Positions 7,346 through 12,714 of a stretch of 15,489 nucleotides of DNA are shown here, in pieces. This stretch comes from an uncultured Actinomycetes bacterium (lineage in GTDB: Bacteria > Actinomycetota > Actinomycetes > S36-B12 > UBA5976), in contig CALBND010000049.1 of assembly GCA_937896305.1 (NCBI GenBank), positions 1 to 15,489 on the forward strand. Reading direction: 5' to 3'. The notes beneath the pieces were generated by a model. The model worked only from the letters and a program-made list of their open reading frames with translations. It had not been told where the DNA came from and did no database searches. The translations under genes were made by a program, and so were the position numbers. Each line of letters starts with the position of its first letter. Position 1 is the stretch's first letter.

Positions 7346-8476
7346 TCACCCCTGTCCTAATTCAGTTTTAACAAAATCATTTGTAACTTCACCATTTATT
7401 AAAAGCGCACTTCCAGAAACAACTTCGTCTTCCTGATCAATAACAATTTTTTCTTCTTTAACGATAAATGATAGTAATGAAATAACATTTCCTGAATATA
7501 AGAAAGAAGCATCAGGCGCCATTGCACTAGCAATATTTAAACCGCCCCAAATCTTGACCCCATTTAATTCGACGATTTCGCCAGGTACAGATCCTTCAAC
7601 GTTTCCACCGCTTTCAGCCGCCATGTCAGCAATTACAGAACCAACTTTCATTCCTTTAAGCATTGCTGCAGTAACAAGTCTTGGTGCAGGTCTTCCAGGG
7701 ACTGCTGCTGTTGTTACAAGTACATCAGTTGCAGAAATGTGTGGAGTTAATAATTCTTGTTGAAGTTTTGTTCTTTCTTGATCCATTTCTTTGGCATATC
7801 CGCCACTTCCTTCAACAACAGGTAAATCTAATTCAATGAATGTTGCGCCAACAGATTTGACTTCATCCTTGCTGGCTGTTCTTACGTCATAACCTGAAAC
7901 TATGGCACCAAGTTTTTTAGCTACTGCCATAACTTGTAAACCAGCAACGCCTGCTCCAATAACTAGAACCCTGGAAGGTCGAATTGTTCCAGAGGCAGTC
8001 ATAACCAGTGGAAACATCTTTGGCAATAATGAAGCCGCAGTGACCATTGTGTGGTAACCGGAAACAGTTGCTTGTGACGTTAAGGCATCTGCACTTTGTG
8101 CGCGAGAAATTCTTGGTACAAAATCAAAAGAAAGTAAAGTTGCTTTAGCATTCTTAATTGCTGCAATACTTTCTTTATCGCGTTTAGCTTGTGCGAATGA
8201 AAGACAGACAGCACCACTCTTTAAGATTTTTGATAATTCAGGACTTAATATGGAAACGGATGCAACCACATCTGCATTTTTAACTGCACTAGCAATATCT
8301 TTTGTTATTTTCGCGCCTGCTTCAAGATAATTTTCATCACTATATAAAGACGAAACTCCGGCATCACTTTCAATAACAACTTCGAATCCAAATTTTGTTA
8401 ATTTTGAAATATTGGCTGGAGTCGCTGCAACTCTGCGTTCGCCTGATCTTGTCTCTTTAGGCACGACTAATTGCAT
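7346..8476 (-). CDS. pntAA: PntAA (alpha-1), NAD(H)-binding subunit of transhydrogenase
   Basis: Soluble dI component that binds NAD(H) and exchanges hydride with dIII of PntB at the cytoplasmic face of the membrane. The 376 residues start with VPKETRSGERRVAATP (5-20), the alanine-dehydrogenase/PntA N-terminal signature. The conserved RQD loop PRISRAQSAD follows (R122, Q127, D130), then the Rossmann motif VIGAGVAGLQ (172-181) with acidic D197 in GYDVR for the NAD ribose. The usual GGYAKEM segment is also present. Its separation from the membrane part places it in the three-gene pntAA-pntAB-pntB arrangement. The start ATG is preceded by GGAG (8487-8490 on the plus-strand map) ten bases upstream. 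It is the first gene of the minus-strand block and faces ftsZ across the 216-bp divergent region. Confidence 0.97.
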   Translation of the reverse strand: MQLVVPKETRSGERRVAATPANISKLTKFGFEVVIESDAGVSSLYSDENYLEAGAKITKDIASAVKNADVVASVSILSPELSKILKSGAVCLSFAQAKRDKESIAAIKNAKATLLSFDFVPRISRAQSADALTSQATVSGYHTMVTAASLLPKMFPLVMTASGTIRPSRVLVIGAGVAGLQVMAVAKKLGAIVSGYDVRTASKDEVKSVGATFIELDLPVVEGSGGYAKEMDQERTKLQQELLTPHISATDVLVTTAAVPGRPAPRLVTAAMLKGMKVGSVIADMAAESGGNVEGSVPGEIVELNGVKIWGGLNIASAMAPDASFLYSGNVISLLSFIVKEEKIVIDQEDEVVSGSALLINGEVTNDFVKTELGQG

Positions 8477-8543
8477 AAGTTATTAACTCCCAAAAATCTA
8501 TTTGTTTAAGTAAACTCTAGCCACGACTTGAATTGAATAATGC

Positions 8544-8573
8544 ACGATAGTTTGACTATTTATATGTGTGCAA
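8544..8573 (-). promoter_or_regulatory. Putative sigma-70-type promoter for pntAA
   Basis: On the minus strand a TTGCAC -35-like box (8568-8573) and a TATCGT -10-like box (8544-8549) are separated by 18 bases, giving a leader of about 60 bases before the pntAA ATG. The match is moderate and the choice was made by eye; other AT-rich hexamers nearby could serve. It overlaps a possible plus-strand promoter, TTGAAT (8533-8538)-18-TATTTA (8557-8562). Confidence 0.3.
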
Positions 8574-8591
8574 CACGCCGACCAGCGTGCT

Positions 8592-8619
8592 TTGTTAAGT
8601 CCTAATTCGCATCTAAATT
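8592..8619 (+). promoter_or_regulatory. Putative promoter for ftsZ
   Basis: TTGTTA (8592-8597), a 16-base spacer and TAAATT (8614-8619) would start transcription near 8626, leaving about 65 bases of leader that include the hairpins before the start codon. A second candidate is TTGAAT (8533-8538)-18-TATTTA (8557-8562). Because ftsZ is cut off from ftsQ by an opposite-strand block, some promoter must exist in this gap; which hexamers are used is uncertain. Confidence 0.35.
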
Positions 8620-8644
8620 CTCTTTGCTTAACAATTAACCCAAG

Positions 8645-8690
8645 TTTTAGCCTCAAGTAGAGGTTAAGGCTTAAAATTTAGGAGAAATTT
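8645..8690 (+). promoter_or_regulatory. ftsZ leader hairpins with the ribosome-binding site in a loop
   Basis: Two inverted repeats sit directly before ftsZ. Hairpin 1 pairs TTTTAGCCT (8645-8653) with AGGCTTAAAA (8667-8676) with one bulged T and a 13-base loop. Hairpin 2 pairs AAATTT (8674-8679) with AAATTT (8685-8690), leaving the Shine-Dalgarno AGGAG (8680-8684) as the five-base loop. They share 8674-8676, so they compete partly. The Shine-Dalgarno is eight bases from the GTG at 8693. The repeats are seen directly; a regulatory role is inference. Confidence 0.4.
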
Positions 8691-8692
8691 AA

Positions 8693-9850
8693 GTGGTTTC
8701 CCCACAAAATTATTTAGCTGTCATCAAAGTTGTTGGTATTGGTGGGGGCGGTGTTAATGCCGTTAATCGAATGATTGAAGCAGGTCTTAAAGGTGTTGAA
8801 TTTGTAGCCATAAATACAGATGCACAAGCTCTCTTAATGAGTGATGCAGATGTAAAACTTGATATTGGTCGTGAACTAACCAGAGGTTTAGGAGCAGGCG
8901 CTGATCCTGCAGTTGGCAGACAAGCAGCAGAAGATCACATAGAAGAATTAAAAGACGTTTTACGTGGCTCTGACATGGTCTTTGTAACCGCAGGTGAAGG
9001 AGGCGGTACGGGAACAGGAGGCGCTCCGGTAGTTGCAAGAGTAGCCAAAGAAGTTGGTGCGCTAACTATTGGCGTTGTTACAAAACCATTTAATTTTGAA
9101 GGAAAACGTAGAATAAATCAGGCAGAAAATGGCGTTGAAGCTTTAAGAAATGAAGTCGATACATTAATTGTTATTCCAAATGATCGTTTACTTTCTTTGA
9201 CCGATAGAAATATTTCTGTTATCGACGCATTCAAACAAGCAGATCATATTTTATTGCAAGGAGTTAGTGGCATAACAGATTTGATAACAACCCCAGGATT
9301 AATAAATCTAGATTTTGCAGATGTTAGAAATGTTATGGCAGGAGCTGGTACAGCTTTAATGGGAATTGGTACTGCTAGAGGTGAGAACCGGGCCGCGGTT
9401 GCTGCACAAAATGCAATAGCTTCACCTTTGCTAGAAGCAGATATTCAAGGTGCTAAAGGTGTTTTGTTATCGGTTGCTGGTGGTTCTGATCTAGGACTAT
9501 TCGAAATCAATGAAGCAGCTCGATTGGTACAAAATGTGGCTTCTGTTGACGCAAACATTATTTTCGGTGCAGTTATCGATGACACATTAGGTGATGAAGT
9601 TCGTGTCACTGTAATTGCAGCAGGTTTTCAAGAAAGTGAATTAGCAGTTGCCAGGAAAAGACTTAGTTCCTTATCAGTTGAAAAAAATGAACCAGAAATC
9701 CCATCTTTTGTTGCCAAAAATGTTGAAGATGCTAGCCCTCAAAATGGGGTTGGTAATTTTTTTGATGCCTCAGATGCACCAACGCCAAGAAGAGTTGTAT
9801 TTGACGACTCAAATGCTGATGATCTTGACGTCCCAGATTTCTTAAAGTAA
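8693..9850 (+). CDS. ftsZ: FtsZ, tubulin-like cell-division GTPase
   Basis: Forms the cytokinetic Z-ring. The 385 residues show the actinobacterial N-terminus SPQNYLAVIKVVGIGGGG (3-20), the tubulin signature GGGTGTGG (103-110), PNDRLL (162-167), the T7 synergy loop NLDFADV (205-211, with catalytic D207 and D210), and IAGGSDLGLFEINEA-like sequence at 261-275. A short linker of about 60 residues leads to the conserved C-terminal peptide DDLDVPDFLK (376-385), the docking site for SepF and other partners. The GTG start at 8693 is chosen because the actinobacterial N-terminal block begins there and AGGAG lies eight bases upstream. It is the first gene of the plus-strand group and is preceded by a hairpin-rich leader. 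pgeF follows after six bases. Confidence 0.98.
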   Translation: MVSPQNYLAVIKVVGIGGGGVNAVNRMIEAGLKGVEFVAINTDAQALLMSDADVKLDIGRELTRGLGAGADPAVGRQAAEDHIEELKDVLRGSDMVFVTAGEGGGTGTGGAPVVARVAKEVGALTIGVVTKPFNFEGKRRINQAENGVEALRNEVDTLIVIPNDRLLSLTDRNISVIDAFKQADHILLQGVSGITDLITTPGLINLDFADVRNVMAGAGTALMGIGTARGENRAAVAAQNAIASPLLEADIQGAKGVLLSVAGGSDLGLFEINEAARLVQNVASVDANIIFGAVIDDTLGDEVRVTVIAAGFQESELAVARKRLSSLSVEKNEPEIPSFVAKNVEDASPQNGVGNFFDASDAPTPRRVVFDDSNADDLDVPDFLK

Positions 9851-9856
9851 TAAATT

Positions 9857-10582
9857 ATGTCGGTGCCTAAACCGATTTCGGCAAGCCATGTGGGAAAAAT
9901 CCATTGGAATTTCTATGGCAAAAATGGTGGAGTGAGTAAAGGAAAATTTACTTCCTTAAACATAGCTGAGCATGTTGGTGATGATTTAGCTGATGTTGAA
10001 CAAAATAGAGAATTGATTTCTGACACATTGGATATTCCGTTGGTATTTATTAACGCCACTCATTCAGCAAATGTAGTTCAGGTACTTTCTGAAGTTCCCA
10101 AAGTTCATGAAAATACAGATGCTCTTGTGACGAGAGAAACTGGTCTGGGCATTGTTGTTATGTCTGCTGATTGTGCACCTATTATTTTAGCAGATCCCAT
10201 CGCACATGTTGTTGGAGTTGTGCACGCTGGTTGGCAAGGCATGTTAGCCGGGGTTGTAAATAGCGCTGTTGAGGCAATGCTTGAATTAGGTGCTGAGACT
10301 CAGAACATGACTGCAACAATTGGTCCAAGTGTCTGTGCTAAAAATTTTGAAGTTACTCAAGAAAGGTTTGACAAAGTCCTAAACCTTATACCTAGTGCTG
10401 CTATCAAGTTAAACAATGGAAATCTAGCAGTCGATATAACTAAAGGAATAAAGAAGCAATTAGCTAGTTTTCAAATTAAGACTCTAGATCTGGGTATTTG
10501 TACTTTTGAAAACAGCGATGTTTTCTCATACCGAAGAGATAAAGAGACAGGTCGCAATGCCACAGTAGCGTGGATTAGTTGA
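9857..10582 (+). CDS. pgeF: PgeF (YfiH/YlmD), peptidoglycan editing factor, Cu/Zn 'laccase-domain' protein
   Basis: A 241-residue member of the YfiH/DUF152 family. In E. coli this protein removes L-Ser wrongly added in place of L-Ala to UDP-MurNAc; other members have purine nucleoside phosphorylase/deaminase activity. The three metal ligands can be placed: H69 in NATHSANV (usually QxHG), C106 in MSADCAPI and H123 in VVHAGWQG. IGPSVCAKNFEV (155-166), CTFENSDVFSYRRD and a TGR segment near the C-terminus are also typical. The replacement of the usual glycine after H69 by serine is a small deviation. The gene follows ftsZ by six bases with no good Shine-Dalgarno, so coupling to ftsZ translation is likely. 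Its stop overlaps the yggS start. Placement after ftsZ fits an editing role for the MurC product. Confidence 0.93.
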   Translation: MSVPKPISASHVGKIHWNFYGKNGGVSKGKFTSLNIAEHVGDDLADVEQNRELISDTLDIPLVFINATHSANVVQVLSEVPKVHENTDALVTRETGLGIVVMSADCAPIILADPIAHVVGVVHAGWQGMLAGVVNSAVEAMLELGAETQNMTATIGPSVCAKNFEVTQERFDKVLNLIPSAAIKLNNGNLAVDITKGIKKQLASFQIKTLDLGICTFENSDVFSYRRDKETGRNATVAWIS

Positions 10583-11286
10583 TGACTAAGTCAAGACTTG
10601 AACAAATTCAATCTAATCTAGAAAATGTAACCTTGCGAATAGAGCTGGCTTGTACGAAAGTAAATCGTAAACTTTCCGAAATAACTTTAATTGCCGTTAC
10701 TAAAACTTATCCTGCAAGTGAAGTTGAAATCTTGGCTTCATTAGGGATAAAAAATGTGGGGGAAAATAAGGATCAAGAAGCTTTCTTGAAATTTGAGCAA
10801 GTAAAGGCCCCTCTGAAATGGCATTTTGTTGGTCAATTGCAAAGCAATAAAGTTAAGTCAGTTGTTAACTATGCCAACTTAATTCATTCAGTAGACCGAT
10901 TAACTTTAGTTAAAGAAATTCAGAAACAAGCGCAAAAAATTAATAAAATACAGCCCTTATTGATTCAAATAGATCTGGATGAAAGCCCAGCAGACGAAAA
11001 CCGTGGTGGAGTAAGTAAGGAAAATCTAGTCAATTTGGCGAATCAAATTGCTCAATTCCCAAATCTGGATCTTCAAGGTTTAATGAGTGTGGCCCCTTTG
11101 GGCTTAGATCCTGAAATTGCTTTCGACAGATTAAGAGATATTCAGAGGCATTTTTTAACACAATTCCCTAATGCCCAAATTCTGTCTGCTGGCATGAGTG
11201 AAGACTTTGAAGTGGCAATTGCGTATGGCGCGACACACCTTCGGATTGGCTCTGGATTGCTGGGGGAAAGGCCCCAAATCGGGTAA
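10582..11286 (+). CDS. yggS: YggS/YlmE/PipY family PLP homeostasis protein
   Basis: A pyridoxal-5'-phosphate-binding protein of the alanine-racemase-like fold III group; the family buffers PLP and affects amino-acid and keto-acid pools and has no established enzyme activity. The PLP lysine is in AVTKTYP (K41 from this start). Other signatures are VGENKDQEA, WHFVGQLQSNK, SVDR, GLMSVAP, LSAGMSEDFEVAI and the phosphate-binding end ATHLRIGSGLLGER. I chose ATG 10582, which overlaps the pgeF stop as TGATG. A TTG in frame at 10579 would add one residue and is less likely. The ftsZ-pgeF-yggS-sepF order is conserved in Gram-positive bacteria, where YlmE is part of the same operon. Confidence 0.95.
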   Translation: MTKSRLEQIQSNLENVTLRIELACTKVNRKLSEITLIAVTKTYPASEVEILASLGIKNVGENKDQEAFLKFEQVKAPLKWHFVGQLQSNKVKSVVNYANLIHSVDRLTLVKEIQKQAQKINKIQPLLIQIDLDESPADENRGGVSKENLVNLANQIAQFPNLDLQGLMSVAPLGLDPEIAFDRLRDIQRHFLTQFPNAQILSAGMSEDFEVAIAYGATHLRIGSGLLGERPQIG

Positions 11287-11320
11287 ATTTATCAATAGTC
11301 ACAGGGGTAACAGCGGCACC

Positions 11321-11350
11321 TTTAGTTGTTTATTGTGACAACCAAATTTT
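11321..11350 (+). promoter_or_regulatory. Hairpin plus T-run between yggS and sepF
   Basis: TTTAGTTGT (11321-11329) can pair with ACAACCAAA (11338-11346), one A-C mismatch and an 8-base loop, followed directly by TTTT (11347-11350). It resembles a weak AT-rich terminator or attenuator just before the sepF ribosome-binding site. The 79-bp gap (11287-11365) is large for this compact group. A candidate promoter in the same gap is GTAACA (11307-11312)-18-TATTGT (11331-11336). The structure is visible; its function is uncertain. Confidence 0.3.
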
Positions 11351-11354
11351 ACTC

Positions 11355-11360
11355 AGGAGG
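11355..11360 (+). promoter_or_regulatory. Perfect Shine-Dalgarno of sepF
   Basis: AGGAGG ends five bases before the ATG at 11366. It is the strongest ribosome-binding site in the window and fixes the sepF start; most neighbours have weak sites or overlapping starts. It suggests SepF is made in larger amount than PgeF or YggS. Confidence 0.8.
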
Positions 11361-11365
11361 ACGAT

Positions 11366-11875
11366 ATGCCAAAGAGCTTTCGCAAAATGGCTGTCTATTT
11401 AGGTCTAGTTGAAGACAACTCAGGACATTACGAAGAAGAAATAGAAGAATTTTATGAAGAAGAAATCCAAAGTGTGCCAGCTTGGTCACCAACCCCAAGA
11501 GCATTTTCAACATTAGGGGCAACCGCCTTAGCTGAAAGACCAGAAATAAGAACTCAAGTACGACCACAAGTTCAAAGGCAACCCGAAGTTGCTCCCGTAT
11601 CAAGAATTACCACTTTGCATCCCAGAGCTTTTAATGATGCTAGAAGAATTGGTGAAGAATACCGAAATGGAACACCGGTAATTATTAACTTGTCTGAAAT
11701 GGAATCAAGTGATCAAAAAAGAATCCTTGATTTTGCTTCAGGACTTGCCTTCGCATTAAGAGGAACTATTGAAAGAGTAACAAATTCAGTGTTTCTAATT
11801 TCGCCAGCAAATGTTGATTTAGGAGCAGAGGCTCGTCAACAAGTTGCCCAAGACGGTTTCTTTAATCAACTTTAA
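11366..11875 (+). CDS. sepF: SepF, FtsZ membrane anchor
   Basis: Tethers FtsZ filaments to the membrane by binding the FtsZ C-terminal peptide; this is essential in actinobacteria, which lack FtsA. The 169 residues begin with a membrane-binding amphipathic segment (MPKSFRKMAVYLGL), an acidic stretch (22-34), and a proline-rich flexible linker (about 36-78). The SepF core follows (about 80-150), with TTLHPRAFNDARRIGEEYRNG and VIINLSEMESSDQKRILDFASGLAFALRG in consecutive pieces and the strand VFLISPANV (142-150). Length is slightly below that of many actinobacterial homologues. It shares the region with ftsZ, and the DDLDVPDFLK peptide encoded upstream is its expected ligand. Confidence 0.96.
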   Translation: MPKSFRKMAVYLGLVEDNSGHYEEEIEEFYEEEIQSVPAWSPTPRAFSTLGATALAERPEIRTQVRPQVQRQPEVAPVSRITTLHPRAFNDARRIGEEYRNGTPVIINLSEMESSDQKRILDFASGLAFALRGTIERVTNSVFLISPANVDLGAEARQQVAQDGFFNQL

Positions 11876-11890
11876 AAAAACGGTTTAATT

Positions 11891-12166
11891 ATGGGTGCAA
11901 TTATCTATCAAGTCCTGTGGCTTTATTTGATGTTGATGATTGGTCGTCTAGTTTTTGATTATGTGCAGATGTTTGCTAGAACTTGGAGACCATCTGGCTT
12001 TATGTTGGTTTTAGTTGAATTAATTTACTCTCTAACAGATCCTCCATTGAAGTTCATTCGAAGATTCGTTCCACCGCTAAGAATCGGTAGTGTTTCCCTT
12101 GATATCTCTTTCTTGATTGTCATCATTGGTATTCAAATTGCTATGAGTCTTGCCGCTTCTATCTAG
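11891..12166 (+). CDS. yggT: YggT family integral membrane protein
   Basis: A 91-residue YggT/YlmG-type membrane protein with two hydrophobic segments (about 3-25 and 69-90) and the family core SLTDPPLKFIRRFVPPLR (47-64). The molecular role is not established; homologues lie between sepF and divIVA across Gram-positive bacteria, and plastid YLMG proteins affect nucleoid or division organisation. It starts 15 bases after sepF with no clear Shine-Dalgarno, so it is probably translated from the sepF message. It ends in TAG at 12166, followed by a 62-bp gap to divIVA. Confidence 0.9.
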   Translation: MGAIIYQVLWLYLMLMIGRLVFDYVQMFARTWRPSGFMLVLVELIYSLTDPPLKFIRRFVPPLRIGSVSLDISFLIVIIGIQIAMSLAASI

Positions 12167-12173
12167 CACCCCT

Positions 12174-12202
12174 TTGCTTTAAAGGATTTAATAGATTAAT
12201 AT
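12174..12202 (+). promoter_or_regulatory. Putative promoter for divIVA
   Basis: TTGCTT (12174-12179), a 17-base spacer and TAATAT (12197-12202) would begin transcription near 12209, about 20 bases before the divIVA ATG and just upstream of the ribosome-binding site GAGGAG (12218-12223). Spacing is ideal and box matches are moderate. It would let divIVA be expressed separately from the ftsZ group. Confidence 0.4.
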
Positions 12203-12228
12203 CAAAGTCATAAGCCTGAGGAGCAAAA

Positions 12229-12714
12229 ATGTCACTTAGTCCAGAAGATGTAGCAAATATTGTATTTGACACAACTCGTTTGAAAATGGGATATGACGTA
12301 GCTCAAGTTGATGCTTTCTTGGAAGAAGTTCAGGACACAATAAATAAATTGCAACAAGAGTTAGTTGAAGCGCGAAATGGTGAAGCATTATCAAATGTAC
12401 ACAACGCTGACACTAAATCGCCAGTTGAAGTATTGGCCTTAGCCCAGCAAGCACTCACCGCAGCAACTTCGGAATCAGAAAGACTTGTTCGAGATGCGCG
12501 TGCTAGAGCTGCAAGTATTTCTTCAAGTATTGAATCTGAAAGAAATCAAATTGAAACACAAATTAAAAGACTAGAAGCTGTAGAAATTGATTATCGTAAC
12601 CGTTTGAGAAACTGGTTATCGGTAATGCTGCAAGACCTTGGGGGAGAGATAGAAGCAGGAGCTCAAAGCACTGGTCCGGTAAATGTTATTACCAGCTCTT
12701 CAGAAAATCAGTAA
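12229..12714 (+). CDS. divIVA: DivIVA/Wag31 polar growth scaffold
   Basis: Coiled-coil scaffold that binds curved membrane at poles and septum and directs wall synthesis. The N-terminal membrane-binding domain is clear: SLSPEDVANIVFDTTRLKMG (2-21) followed by YDVAQVDAFLEEVQ (22-35). A spacer around 50-65 leads to a second coiled coil (about 66-138) with SERLVRDARARAASI and an alternating acidic/basic pattern. At 161 residues it is much shorter than mycobacterial Wag31 (about 260) and looks like a minimal form. GAGGAG five bases before the ATG fixes the start. Its stop at 12714 abuts the stop of convergent ileS with no spacer. Name is assigned from domain and from position after yggT. Confidence 0.94.
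   Translation: MSLSPEDVANIVFDTTRLKMGYDVAQVDAFLEEVQDTINKLQQELVEARNGEALSNVHNADTKSPVEVLALAQQALTAATSESERLVRDARARAASISSSIESERNQIETQIKRLEAVEIDYRNRLRNWLSVMLQDLGGEIEAGAQSTGPVNVITSSSENQ

Larger units (their letters stand above)
8477..8692. promoter_or_regulatory. Divergent intergenic region between pntAA and ftsZ
   Basis: This 216-bp stretch is the longest non-coding DNA in the window and must hold promoters for both the minus-strand pnt/nuclease block and the plus-strand ftsZ group. It is mostly AT-rich, apart from one GC-rich patch at about 8570-8590 containing the dyad CACGC-6-GCGTG (8574-8578/8585-8589), next to GTGT-3-ACAC (8566-8576). Hairpins near the ftsZ start are listed separately. No RNA family or known operator is recognised. 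Confidence 0.7.

Noticed and set aside
8528..8538. TTGAATTGAAT direct repeat as a regulator site
   Set aside because: Only two five-base units in AT-rich DNA, easily chance; kept only as a possible -35 element.
10579..10581. TTG as the yggS start
   Set aside because: An ATG one codon later overlaps the pgeF stop as TGATG, a common coupling arrangement; TTG adds only one Met-equivalent residue.
9857..10582. pgeF product as a true multicopper laccase
   Set aside because: The 'laccase domain' label is historical; the H69/C106/H123 single-metal site and family knowledge point to the YfiH/PgeF group.
12171..12185. CCTTT-5-AAAGG hairpin after yggT as a terminator
   Set aside because: The stem is five weak pairs, lacks a following T-run and overlaps a good promoter candidate for divIVA.
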